Shown piece by piece: positions 53,110 to 64,000 of a DNA stretch of 64,000 nt. How positions within the stretch are numbered: the first letter of the stretch is position 1; the number at the start of each line of letters is the position of its first letter. A program made the translations under genes and the position numbers. This stretch comes from Linanthus parryae (lineage: Eukaryota > Streptophyta > Magnoliopsida > Ericales > Polemoniaceae). The notes beneath the pieces are model-generated. The model had not been told where the DNA came from. It saw only the letters and a list, made by a program, of their open reading frames with translations, and ran no database searches. The stretch covers positions 482,197-546,196 of the forward strand of contig JALGPY010000070.1 of NCBI GenBank assembly GCA_023055425.1, in the 5' to 3' direction.

Positions 53110-54401
53110 TAATAAGAAAGCTAAAATCCGAGAGTGAAGAGAGCATGTCCATGTCCCATAAACCAAAGCTCTTCATGATGTGTACTCTTTTCATGAAAAT
53201 CAAAAGCTGACCACCCGTGGAACTTTCCCCATCGATCATGAAAATCAAAAGCACGTATGTCCCATAAACCAATATACCTCCAACTTCATGTTCATCATCA
53301 CCTTCATCACCATCTTCTTTCTTTTCTTCTATCTTCAAGCACAACCACCACCAAAACGCCACCAATATACCTCCAACCCCAGACCTGCAGTAGGTGGAGC
53401 ATCCTTACCACCCGTGGAATTTTCCCTCAGATTAACTGAAAGAATGGTAAAGTTTCAATTCAAAGTAAAAGATCCAGAAAATTAAATCCTTAACCAAAAA
53501 AAAAATTAGAATCCGGGTTGGAATTGAGTGATTGTGGCCTGTTCTCAGGGATTCAGAACCACCATAATAGTTCAGAAAATCATCAGAAAATCAAATCACA
53601 ACCTTATTTCAAGTGCCCAGTTGAACCCAGGACGTCTCCAACCACAATTGAAAAACCCTTCATCTACCTCCATCCGTACCATACCTACAATCGGAGACCT
53701 GAAACACTGAAACCCGAGGATGAAACACATCCCACCTGCGATTTTCAGCGGAAACTCGCATTCGACCCTAGGTAAGATTGCTAGGGTTCGATATCAATGG
53801 AGCGAGTGTGGTCTGGGTTGGAATTAAGTGATCATGGTCTGCTTTCTGGGAGCTCGATCGGATTTTTGGTTGAAGGTGCTGCTTCATGAGGCCTATGGTG
53901 CATCGGAGAAGAAGAAGATAAACAAAGCAGGAGAGGCGGGGATATAGAGAAATCAATTGTTTCGTCAATCTGTTAGACGCTGGAACAGAATAGGTCGTTA
54001 ACGGGCTGCTTTGTCGCCGGAATCCTCCATGGCCGACGATTTCTTCAACGCTTTGGCCGGAAAGTTGTAATCTATCCTTCACCGTTTTCACTTCCGGTTG
54101 CATCCACGTTATCCTAGTAACGTCGTGAGTACATTAGAGGTATCAAAACATGCCCATATGGTAGTATCTTGGCGTTTGATTCATGTACTCATTGCATTGT
54201 TACCAGGTTGGGGAAGGATTAAACGGTCGGTTCGGGTCGGGTTTGTAAGGGTACGGGTGTCTAAAATTGCACAAAAACCCCCCTGTGTCACTTCCGTCCA
54301 ATCGGTACCCACTTGCTCGTTTTTGCAAAATATAGGTACCCACTTGCTCGTTTTTGCAAAATATAGGTACCTCCGGTGCAATTAAAGCCTTTTATTTTAG
54401 G
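53110..54401. other. intergenic sequence with short duplications
   Basis: No supported gene. A 34-bp unit starting GGTACCCACTTGCTCG is repeated in tandem at about 54304-54369. Two copies of a phrase with CCACCCGTGGAA occur near 53210 and 53409, and GGTTGGAATT-AAGTGAT occurs near 53516 and 53817. These suggest an old duplicated or transposed segment. Confidence 0.5.
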
Positions 54402-54474
54402 GTCAATTACTTATTACCCACCCCAGTATGACATAATGATCCATGTGCCACCCCAAATTTGGAAACTAACTAAT

Positions 54475-55905
54475 TGATAACTCCTTAGTTGGAGCTATAT
54501 TTCTTAATTAATACACTACTATTTTGCGTGATTTCCGACAATGAGATGAGATTTTGGCCGTGTTTGTGAAATATTATTGAGTGTGAGCTTTTTGAGCGCT
54601 CATCGTTAAATCCGGGCGTTTCTCGTATATTTTGTTGCTTTTATTGTGATATGATCGCGGGTTCGTGTTTCGTGTTGTGGTTGGCAGGAAATAGGACGCG
54701 AGGATCAAAGGTGGTGAAGAAACGAGCTTCGGAAATAAAGAAAGCAAGGAAAACTCAAGAGAAGGAGCCAGAAAAAAGCTAAGGCAGGAACTCTTCCCAC
54801 GAAGAGAAAAGCTCTTCCCACGAAGAAAAGACTTAGCCAAAATTCCAGTTCTCTTCCTGTGACATGATGCTGTCTCAAAATAGGAAGACTTTTGCAGGAA
54901 GACTTCAGACAATCTCTTCCCACGAAGAGAAAGTGTCTTCGCACGAAGAGATTGCCCAGAAAGCCAGAAACGTCTGGGGTCTTTTTGCAATTATTAGAAA
55001 CTTTGTCATATCATTATAGGAACGTATTTAAGTGTGTTAGGTCAGGGTTTTGAGTAGTTTTTGACGGTAGACACATCTTTTGGAGATCAAGGAGCTATTG
55101 GGACAGCTTAGGAGCTTTGGATCATCCGTTTGGATTCTTAACTCTTCTCTTTTCTTGATTTTCATGCTTAAACTCATGAGATTTGTCGTTTTGAGTATGA
55201 ATATGAGTAGCTAAACGTTATTTGCTGGGAATTCTCGTTTGGTGTAGCTAGGGTTTGATCTAAATACCATGTTTTGATGATTGTGATTCATGTTTTAGCT
55301 TAATCTCACGCAATCTTTCATTGTTATGGATTATTTACGTTTGTAATCATATTATCTTTGCGAGTAGCTAACGTAGAGATAAACTTAATTAGTTTTCACG
55401 CGGTAACTCCGTGAGCATTAGTCGGTAAATTGAATAATCCACCTAGTCGAATCAATGTTTGGTAACTCGACATCGTTAACTAGGATCGTTAAAGTAGAAT
55501 TGTGGTTTTAATGCATGCTTTAAGCTAGAATAGACTTGGTAACTCGGTTTGTTTTGGTTTAAAGTATAGTAAACTTACTTGGTAACTCGGTAAGTTTAAC
55601 TTTGCTTGATTGATATTGGAAGATACGTGGTTGTTTTACAAGTCAAAACATAAATTTAGCTCAACCTAGTGAACCTAGAGAATTCCCGGTGTTTCTCCTT
55701 TATATTTCAAAAACCCAAAAACTCATTCTTTATTAATCGTGAACTATTTCACTTGGTTAATTAAGAATATTGCACTTTTATTTAAGTAGAATTAGATCAA
55801 AACAATCTCTACTGCTTTCCCACATAAAGTTAAAAATACTAATTGATTCACGACAAGTCTCTTGGGTTCGAAAAACCAGGATTACCGGATATTACTACAC
55901 GCGAC
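54475..55905 (+). repeat. 5' LTR, missing its terminal 29 bases
   Basis: Starts TGATAACTCCTTAG and is collinear with 59368-60798. It ends at CACGCGAC where the 3' LTR continues ACCCGTACACTTGCGG ... GTGTCA. It contains several CTTCCCACGAAGA motifs (about 54785-54955) like those at 30420-30634. Confidence 0.92.
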
Positions 55906-56643
55906 TTAGTTGACGAGTGCTTGGCATATGTAGATAATGACGATGGGTCAAGTAGTATCATGCCTGACTTAGTTGAAGAGTGCGAAGAGGAAGACGAAGA
56001 ACCCCCGGAGGTCTATGTTTATAATGCTGTTCATCGTGAAGTAATAGATCCTCGGGCTGCTTCAGGCTCGGATTCGGACTCAGATTGGGATGATATTGTG
56101 AAGCCTATACAACTTGTGCCTCGCATAATTCCGGAGTCATGGCATGAATGGGAGAGTGTGGACATTGCAAGCTTGTGGCCCACTGAAGATATTTGCGTTG
56201 AGAAACAAAGCCATGAAACTAATAAATTATTGCATGGAGAGGTTCACATGGACATGTATCAAGAATTTCCTCAGCCTAATCCATATCTCTTGGAGATTAT
56301 AAAATTGGGAAAATCGTATGAGGAAGACCAAATGCCCCAGTTTTATGCAATCCATGACTTGCCACCCGTGATTCCAAGACAAGAGCTAGGGAAGGAAGCA
56401 GGAAAGTCAGAACTTATTGTTGAAGCCGTTCCACTTGAGATGCTATATTCAAATGGCCAATCCTCGACGACTGTAATTTTGAATAATTGGAAGAAGAAAA
56501 AGAAGAGGAAAGGTAAAACAAGGCATGTGGCGGCTAACAAATTTTCTTTCTTCTTGCTATTGACTTATGCATGCTCGCCTGGGAAGAGACAAAAAGAGAA
56601 GCGATGGTGGAAGAAGAAGAAGTGGAGAGAAAAGCTGTCTTAA
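55906..56643 (+). pseudogene. acidic ORF after the deletion junction, 5' end lost
   Basis: The frame is open from inside the LTR to 56643. The first internal ATG is at 55960. The protein is very acidic at first (LVEECEEEDEEPPEV; SGSDSDSDWDD) and ends strongly basic (NNWKKKKKRKGK; KRWWKKKKWREK). No known domain is recognised. Because the frame crosses the LTR-internal deletion junction, its natural start is probably lost. It ends just before the post-pol motif, so it may be the tail of a longer non-pol protein of this non-autonomous family. Confidence 0.4.
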
Positions 56644-57270
56644 TCATGTTTGAGGTAACTGGGTCGGGTCGTCGACCTTAAATTACAAGGCGCTTGTTGG
56701 GAGGAAACCCAACCTATTTATTTGCTTTAGTGTAGTTGTGTTTTATTTATATTATTTATGGAGAGATGAGAGAGAGGGACTGATGATATTTTCTAGTGAC
56801 ATACTTGAGCAGGAGATGGGAGAGTCTACCCCGGTGTGCCATGGCACACTTGACCTTTACAGGGACTCGTGCATGCGAGTTGGGGATTCTCCAAGACAGA
56901 GATTTTAGCAGAGGAAGGCAGTCTACCCCGGTGTGCGAGTACACACTGACCGGATGGGAGCATAGTGGCGCACCACTGCTTGGGGATTGCTTGGCGTTGT
57001 ATTTCGTCCCCACCCGTGAGGTGGTTGTGAGTATTTCTTCTCTCTTGTTGAAATTTGTGTTTCTTTTATTATGTATGTCAGCTCCATCTCATCTACTGGC
57101 CTACGCATTTGATTGCTGAGTTCTCAACATGATCTCTAAATTTGTTGAGGACAACGAAGCATTCAGTGTGGGGGTGGTTTATCAGTTTGCTAGCCATGTG
57201 TCTTGCATAGCCAGTTACATGTAGGATGTGTTTAGATTGTATTGTGAGTCAGTATAGTGGTTTATGTTAT

Positions 57271-57319
<49 letters not shown>

Positions 57320-59367
57320 ATAGTGTCGTATTGTGTAGTATAGATGTACATATTGTTTGCACTTTTAAATAATTGAGTCTACCCACCAAAGAGTTGAGTT
57401 GTGTAGTGTCAAATTTTTTTTTCGAGTCTAAGCCTTGCATATAGAGTCAGGATATTATATAAAATAAAAAAAAAATGAGAAAAAAAATTTGAAAATCCAT
57501 AAATATTGAAAAATTGAAAATTTGAGAAAAGGCAATTGAGATAAGCTTAGACCTGGTTGATTTAGTGAGATGTGAAAACTTTAGGCATAGGGTGTGAATT
57601 TTGACCGAGAGTGACATGTTTAGTTCCCCCTAGTAAGTATAGAGAGAATCTCATTACGGGAATGCCTACCTATTTTTAAACTAAAATTAAATTTTAAAAG
57701 CTAAAGTGTGTGCTGTTTTTCTCTTAAAGGAGTTGAGCTTGGTGTTTGCTAAACAAGCCGAACGTTCATGTTGTCCGTCTTAGGTAGTCGCCAGCCCGCC
57801 TCGTAGTGGCACACAGAACAGCTGTGCGAGGATGTGTATTAGAGCACTCACTGCTTTTTAGATCTTACCTTGTAGGACCACTAGATAACCATAATTGATC
57901 CTTGGATTCATTGTTAGCCTCTATGACCTAGGGAGACGATTCTTGGCCTTCAACATATATCGTTAGAATCACCTTCCTAGAGCGTCACGAGGGAGCCGTA
58001 GTTGAGGGGGTTAGTTGAGGGAGTACTTCATTATATATTTTTGTGAGTTCTACAGATCGCATGTGCTTCATTTGATATTTACGAGGGGATGCGAGGGTGA
58101 GTGAGTTGGCTTGCACACTACGGTGTGGCGGTGTTCCATGTCATTACACCATGGACACAGTAGTGGAGAGCCTGAGTGTGTGACGTCTAATCCGCACAAA
58201 ATGGGTTGGTTGTACTTAATTGGTGGAATGTGCTAGGTACTGAATTTTTATCATTTCGGTGTAGGAGGTTCGGTTGGATTAGGCACGTGACATATCTTAT
58301 TAGGCTATCTGAGAGGGGGATGTGACTGCATTCTAGTGTGGGGGTGTCGACTTTTGACTACGGACATAGAGATTGTGCATTGACGACTCCACCCCCATAC
58401 ACGCTTTGACTTTGACGGTTTGTGGCATCGTGATTCATGGAGTCTGGGGGAGATGAGTTATTCTTGTGATACTTATTCATTGTTTTGTTTCTTTCCTTCC
58501 CTAGACATTATTACTGCTGCTTGATTCTTGGAGGAGGACCACTCGTACATATTTTATTGTATTATTGTTGTTTTTAATGAGAGAAAAAAAAGAGAAAAGA
58601 AAAAGAAAAATAGAAATAAAAGAAAAATGAATAAAAAAAAAGAGAGAAAAAAAAGGAGAGAAATGAAGAAATAATACAGTTGTGCTTATTGGAAAACGAG
58701 TGGTGAGAGTTCCTAGTTCCAAATCGAAGACAAAGATGAGTTTTTGCATATCATTCGCTTTGATGGCCACGGATTGACATGGTACCGGGGTTTGAGGGGA
58801 TTGAGGGCCGGAGTCGGTGAGATTCGGGTTGTGGATTCCTATCATCAAGGTGAGGGTGTGTGAGATGTGGGGTTTTAATGTGAGAATGTGACGCTTTAGG
58901 ACTTATTACTTCATGATTATCCTTTTGTCCCTAAGCCTCAACATTCTAAACCGTTAGCGGAATAGGAGCTCGGACTATGAACGTGGCTTAGCCTTGGTTA
59001 GCCTCTTATTTTTATCAGCACACATGAAGAGGTAGGTTGTTCTTTATAGTAAAGTTAAGCTTTCTATACTAACTATGGGGAATTACTTTTTGTCGAATTT
59101 AGTTGCGATTCACACCTCTTGTCTAACTTTTTCATTACTCCGTGAGCACTAGTCTATGTGTATTGAGATTGCCTGATCTCCCAAAAAGAAAGTAATTTGT
59201 GTTTTATGTGTTTAAGATGGAGTCTAGATTTGCATTTGCATCATCTTGCTGCATTAGTAGTGTCGTGAGTCGCGTTTGAGTCGTGTGTGTCTTGTCGGCT
59301 AGTAGACAGATGAATGCAGTAGATGAGACTTTGCTCGGGACGCGCAAATAGTAAGTGTGGGGGTATT
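56644..59367 (+). other. non-coding internal region of the Athila-like element
   Basis: Contains the post-pol motif with a possible TTGGG...CCCAA hairpin (56653-56720). Two related units starting GTCTACCCCGGTGTGC lie at about 56826 and 56922, the first with a perfect 16-bp palindrome GTGTGCCATGGCACAC. There is also a T44 run (57272-57315), an A/G-rich stretch (about 58580-58670) and a polypurine-like AGTGTGGGGGTATT just before the 3' LTR. No gene. Confidence 0.7.
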
Positions 59368-60827
59368 TGATAACTCCTTAGTTGGAGCTATATTTCTTAG
59401 TTAATACACTACTATTTTGCGTGATTTCCGACAATGAGATGAGATTTTGGCCGTGTTTGTGAAATATTATTGAGTGTGAGCTTTTTGAGCGCTCATCGTT
59501 AAATCCGGGCGTTTCTCGTATATTTTGTTGCTTTTATTGTGATATGATCGCGGGTTCGTGTTTCGTGTTGTGGTTGGCAGGAAATAGGACGCGAGGATCA
59601 AAGGTGGTGAAGAAACGAGCTTCGGAAATAAAGAAAGCAAGGAAAACTCAAGAGAAGGAGCCAGAAAAAAGCTAAGGCAGGAACTCTTCCCACGAAGAGA
59701 AAAGCTCTTCCCACGAAGAAAAGACTTAGCCAAAATTCCAGTTCTCTTCCTGTGACATGATGCTGTCTCAAAATAGGAGGACTTTTGCAGGAAGACTTCA
59801 GACAATCTCTTCCCACGAAGAGAAAGTGTCTTCGCACGAAGAGATTGCCCAGAAAGCCAGAAACGTCTGGGGTCTTTTTGCAATTATTAGAAACTTTGTC
59901 ATATCATTATAGGAACGTATTTAAGTGTGTTAGGTCAGGGTTTTGAGTAGTTTTTGACGGTAGACACATCTTTTGGAGATCAAGGAGCTATTGGGAGAGC
60001 TTAGGAGCTTTGGATCATCCGTTTGGATTCTTAACTCTTCTCTTTTCTTGATTTTCATGCTTAAACTCATGAGATTTGTCGTTTTGAGTATGAATATGAG
60101 TAGCTAAACGTTATTTGCTGGGAATTCTCGTTTGGCGTAGCTAGGGTTTGATCTAAATACCATGTTTTGATGATTGTGATTCATGTTTTAGCTTAATCTC
60201 ACGTAATCTTTCATTGTTATGGATTATTTACGTTTGTAATCATATTATCTTTGCGAGTAGCTAACGTAGAGATAAACTTAATTAGTTTTCACGCGGTAAC
60301 TCCGTGAGAATTAGTCGGTAAATTGAATAATCCACCTAGTCGAATCAATGTTTGGTAACTCGACATCGTTAACTAGGATCGTTAAAGTAGAATTGTGGTT
60401 TTAATGCATGCTTTAAGCTAGAATAGACTTGGTAACTCGGTTTGTTTTGGTTTAAAGTATAGTAAACTTACTTGGTAACTCGGTAAGTTTAACTTTGCTT
60501 GATTGATATTGGAAGATACGTGGTTGTTTTACAAGTCAAAACACAAATTTAGCTCAACCTAGTGAACCTAGAGAATTCCCGGTGTTTCTCCTTTATATTT
60601 CAAAAACCCAAAAACTCATTCTTTATTAATCGTGAACTATTTCACTTGGTTAATTAAGAATATTGCACTTTTATTTAAGTAGAATTAGATCAAAACAATC
60701 TCTACTGCTTTCCCACATAAAGTTAAAAATACTAATTGATTCACGACAAGTCTCTTGGGTTCGACAAACCCGGATTACCGGATATTACTACACGCGACAC
60801 CCGTACACTTGCGGTTGGAGCGTGTCA
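59368..60827 (+). repeat. 3' LTR (1,460 bp), complete
   Basis: Starts TGATAACTCCTTAG and ends GAGCGTGTCA, followed by CTAAT. It preserves the 29 bases that the 5' LTR lacks. Confidence 0.93.
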
Positions 60828-60959
60828 CTAATTAACACCTAAAGTTTAATATTGTTAACAAATCCAAACTGGGTGAATTTTCCGTTAGAAAGTTAACTCT
60901 GTTAGGGGTATAATTTTCAATGAGAAAAAATGGTAAACTAAATAAAACAAAATAAAGAA

Positions 60960-62482
60960 GGGTAAAAGACACTTTCCACCCCTATCTTTTGGTAAAAATA
61001 CACTTTGCTCCCCTGACGTTTGAATAATTCCACTTTGCACCCCTGTAACGGAATATTCTGTGGACACTTAGCACCCTTCTGTCATGTTCCATTAAGAAAG
61101 TTGGTGACACAATTATTTGGGACCATATTGCCCCTCTGTATATTTCTTGACTTTATTGTCACTCTTGAATCATCAAAGAACACTAAGAACACCAAGATAG
61201 GAAGCTCAGATTTGTAATTCAAAACAAGTATGTTGTACCTATGGTTGCAAAACAATTTGCCTGGCCATGAAAGTATCTCTGCAAGTGAAGTCAATTGATC
61301 AAAATCATCAATGTCCATACTGTTATATACTAAACACACAATTGATGCTCTACGAGGAACATGAACATCTCATTGCTCTACCATCACCATCAAAAATCTC
61401 AAATTAAACTAGATAAATCCAACCCAATTTCTGAACAAGCTTGATTTTTGGCTTAGTTCCAACATAACTTTTGAATGTCCAAATGACCAAAGTTCATAGC
61501 TTTTTCATTCCACAATCAGTTCCAACTTAACTGCTTGTTCTTGGTGTTCTTCACCACCAACACAACACCACTATCAAACCCGACCAAGAACATCAATTAC
61601 AACACAATCGAATAACATATGCTTCAATCCGACTGAACTACAAAAAAATAAATAAATTATAGGCCACCCAAATATGCTTGTTCACAACCCATGTATGAAA
61701 CATCAATCTCACAGCTCCAACCAAATTGAGAAGAAAAAGAAGAGAGGGAGACGACGCTGGAGGAGAAACAAGCAGTAGACCAAAACCAAAACTTACAAGC
61801 TCAAGATCTTCAAATCCAACAGACCCATTCACTACTCCCTCATGAGCAGAGATTCACAGCAAAGAGATGAAAGCAGATCGACCACCAGCCGCCGCCAAGG
61901 TTTCGACTACCGCTGATTCGACATCCAAATCGAACAGATCTGGGTAGAATGGCGATAATGGTGACGGCAACGGTGGTGGATCGGGAAGGAAAAGACCAGG
62001 TTGAGGGGTTAGGGTTCGGCTAGAGAAGAAAAAATAAGAACTGGACTTCGTCCTGTTAATAGGCGGTGACGGGTGGAGAAGGATCTGAAGGCCTTGGCAA
62101 AGAGGAAGAGGAAGCTTGGGCTTCGACCGGCGAGGTGAACAGGGTGGTGGCGTCGGGCTGGAGCTCCGGCCGATGTCAGGGCTGCTGCTGCAGCTACCAC
62201 TACCGTTGCCGCCGCCGATGTCAGGGTTTTTTCTTCTCTGTTCACAGCAAGAGTGAGGGGCAGAGAGGGGAGAGAGGGGGTGATTAGGTTTAGGAAGGAG
62301 GAGGTGGTGAAGAATGGGCTTATATAGTGTTGAAATTTTTTCCAATGTTAGGGTTAGGATTGTCTTTTACGTACAGCCGTTCGGGGCTGTTAGTTACAAG
62401 GGTGCAAAGTGGAATTATTCAAACGTGAGGGGAGCAAAGTGTATTTTTACCAAAAGATAAGGGTGGAAAGTGTCTTTTACCC
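60960..62482. mobile_element. Mutator-like element, ~90-bp TIRs, 9-bp TSD, possibly a Pack-MULE
   Basis: Left TIR 60960-61049 and right TIR 62393-62482 are inverted copies with about three mismatches, both ending in GGGTAAAAGACACTTTCCAC. AATAAAGAA (60951-60959, 62483-62491) is a perfect 9-bp duplication. There is no transposase. Next to the right end is a GC-rich segment (about 61890-62250) that would code, on the minus strand, for a Ser/Pro-rich low-complexity peptide. Such GC-rich captured fragments are typical of Pack-MULEs, but I cannot name a parent gene. Confidence 0.88.
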
Positions 62483-62491
62483 AATAAAGAA

Positions 62492-62812
62492 AGATAGAAC
62501 ACGAAAAAGAAGAAGAAAAACTTCAACAAATAAGAGTTTCCTCCATCACTTATCCCTCTCTCGATCTGCTTCACCTCTCTCTCCCTTTCTGGATATGAAA
62601 CTCTCGTTCTTCACCTCCATCTCTTTCTCCCTTTCTCTCCCTTTCTGGATATGAAACTCTCCCTTAGAAAACAAAAAAACAGAAGAAGAAAAAGAGTAGA
62701 CGATGAAGATGTATCGGCTGTGAAGAGGCGCAGATGAACGGGTATGGGTCTGGTCTCTCTTCACTCTTCCTCTCTCACCCTCGATTTTCTCTCATCCCCT
62801 TTGATCTCTCCC

Positions 62813-62867
<55 letters not shown>

Positions 62868-63690
62868 ATGAATAAGTGGCTGGATGGATCTTCGCCGGAT
62901 TTAAAGGTGACTGGTAGTGGGTGAACCGGGATTTGGTGGTTGGACTAGGTCTTAGTAGTAACTTGGTTGGGGATTCGATTACAGGCAGAGAGATGTCATA
63001 TCTTGAAATTTAGAGGGTTTCAGAGGCCGGGTGGTCGTTTTTAGAGGGTTTCGGAGGTTGGAGGCAAAGCTGGCCGGGAAGAATGGTGTGGCCGGGAATT
63101 TTTCTCTCTTTCTTTCAATTGATCAGATTTGAAAATTGATTTGGGGATTCCAATTTAGGGTTTTGATTGGAGACATGATTTTTTCTAAATCCCTTGAAAA
63201 CTTGGCGTCATTGAGATTTGTGATTTGTAGATGTCTGGTTTTGGGGGAAGTTACGATGGCGCGATTGTCGGATAACGGGTTGTCGGATTATGGGCTTGTA
63301 GATGGTAGCGATGGTGCTACGGTGGTGTTTCCAGTGTTAACGGTGCTGGTGGCGGCCTGGGTTTTGTCGAAGTGGCGGTTGTTCATTTTTCTAAGAAAAT
63401 TGTTGATTTTCGGTTTATTTTAAAAATTGGATAAAATTAAGGAGATGGAAATCTTCTTGAATTTTGACATATTTGTGCCGGATTCTGGGTTTAATGTGGC
63501 GGTGGTGTTGGTTGTTCTTCGTGTTCTTATTTTTGTGATTGAACTATTAACCCCCTAAAATATCGGCAACTAACGGAAAATGTTGGATGAAAAAGATCTC
63601 AGTTGTTGATTGTGAGAAATAAATAACTGGAGGTGGTGATAAGTGATTTTCAAAAGGGGGTGCTACAGGATTATTACCCCAAGATGGAGT
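62492..63690. other. sequence with (CT)n microsatellite and gene-fragment-like patches
   Basis: A CT run spans about 62818-62865. A 25-base phrase (TCTCCCTTTCTGGATATGAAACTC) is duplicated at about 62580 and 62637. The G/T-rich stretch 63136-63423 is open for 95 codons but has no recognisable domain. No gene supported. Confidence 0.5.
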
Positions 63691-63718
63691 TGGGTAATAA
63701 GTAATTGACGCTGACGAT

Positions 63719-64000
63719 TGTAATGCAGGTATGTAAATATATGATCAAATAGTCTAGGAGGGGGGGGGGGTTGAATAGAGTATGACAACTTTTGCCAAAA
63801 GTGTGGTTTTAAAACAAAATATGAAGAACTTGAAGTGTTTTAAATCTTTGAACTCAGTTTCAAGGCTTTGAAATCAAAACAAACAGAGTAGAAGTTACTG
63901 ATAGTTTTCAAAGCTTTGAAAAGCTTTTCAAAGCTTTGAACTGAAACCTGTTTTGAAGCATTTATAAAGATACGTGCAGCACTGAAATGCAAGACAAAGA
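63719..64000 (-). repeat. partial copia LTR, second copy of the family at 2482/27311
   Basis: Starts TGTAATGCAGGTATG, and shares GTCTAGGAGGGGGGG, then TTGAATAGAGTATG, with the split LTR (CTCTAGAAAGGGGGGGGTCGAATAtAGTATG). It carries TTCAAGGCTTTGAA and TTCAAAGCTTTGAA palindromes. It runs off the window, so the element behind it is not visible. Confidence 0.65.

Larger units (their letters stand above)
54475..60827 (+). mobile_element. young non-autonomous Athila-like LTR retrotransposon (TSD CTAAT)
   Basis: The 5' LTR spans 54475-55905 and the 3' LTR 59368-60827. CTAAT flanks both sides (54470-54474, 60828-60832). Over the shared 1,431 bp I saw about nine single-base differences and no net indel, so insertion is recent. 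The 5' LTR lacks its last 29 bases, and the primer-binding site is missing. The internal region is only about 3.5 kb and has no RT or integrase. The post-pol motif at 56653-56720 matches that of the Athila fragment at 31313-31382, which is the basis for the assignment. Confidence 0.9.
54402..63709. mobile_element. possible older TIR element hosting the two insertions below
   Basis: GTCAATTACTTATTACCCA at 54402-54420 and its exact reverse complement at 63691-63709 form a 19-bp inverted pair. Further inward both sides carry an ATAATGATCC/ATAATCCTG and a CACCCC motif. Removing the LTR element and the Mutator-like element leaves about 1.4 kb. No target duplication is visible, so the pairing is suggestive only. 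Confidence 0.4.

Noticed and set aside
54574..54990. 138-codon minus-strand frames repeated at 54574 and 59467
   Set aside because: They are inside the two LTR copies and antisense to the element. Their identity simply reflects LTR identity.
58501..58848. 115-codon Phe/Leu/Ser-rich minus-strand frame
   Set aside because: It is the complement of an A/G-rich low-complexity tract in the non-coding part of the LTR element.
63136..63423. 95-codon frame with a hydrophobic end
   Set aside because: Isolated, no domain, G/T-rich, adjacent to microsatellite and element ends. Not enough to call a gene.

Overview
The window reads as nuclear DNA of a flowering plant, most likely a eudicot. The support is a plant-type multi-exon RPN13 gene with GT-AG introns, the dense nested LTR retrotransposons (copia, chromovirus-type gypsy, Tat-type and Athila-like gypsy), a TRIM element, MITEs and Mutator-like elements. 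There are no bacterial genes, rRNA genes, tRNA genes or CRISPR arrays that I can support.

Left half (1-31.9 kb): a nest of retrotransposons. An Athila-like gypsy remnant (about 28.5-31.9 kb, minus strand) carries a minus-strand copia element. One copia LTR is split into 2482-2533 and 27311-28514, and its gag-pol decays leftward to base 130, where it is cut by the LTR end of another element (1-129). The split in the copia LTR is caused by a Ty3/gypsy chromovirus (2534-27305, TSD AATAT). That chromovirus is itself split inside its integrase by a Tat-lineage gypsy element (8773-23993, TSD CCTGC). All three insertions have recognisable LTR ends, primer-binding sites or TSDs.

The most interesting object lies inside the Tat element. 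Between integrase and the 3' LTR, on the antisense strand, sits an uninterrupted five-exon gene (18387-22677). It predicts 1,325 aa with an N-terminal plant mobile domain (PMD), a Pro/Ser/basic linker, acidic segments and two coiled coils. Its four introns are 75-81 nt, all GT-AG, and all keep frame. The element's own gag-pol frame carries two in-frame stops and a frameshift. Upstream of the PMD gene, past integrase, is an array of about 17 units of roughly 54 bp.

Middle (33.2-51.5 kb): the one clear host gene, RPN13/ADRM1, the proteasomal ubiquitin receptor. It has 13 coding exons, 942 nt of CDS and 313 aa, spread over about 18 kb. Its introns hold a three-LTR TRIM array, a solo LTR, copia and gypsy fragments, a MITE, five copies of one terminal-inverted-repeat family, and a perfect 31-bp-arm hairpin.

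Right end (51.5-64 kb): a Tourist-like MITE (TSD TAA), a young non-autonomous Athila-like LTR element (54475-60827, TSD CTAAT), and a Mutator-like element with about 90-bp TIRs and a 9-bp TSD (60960-62482). The last two may both sit inside an older element marked by a perfect 19-bp inverted pair (54402-54420 and 63691-63709). The window ends in a second copy of the copia LTR family.

All ages, clade names and domain names come from reading the sequence by eye. No alignment or database search was run.
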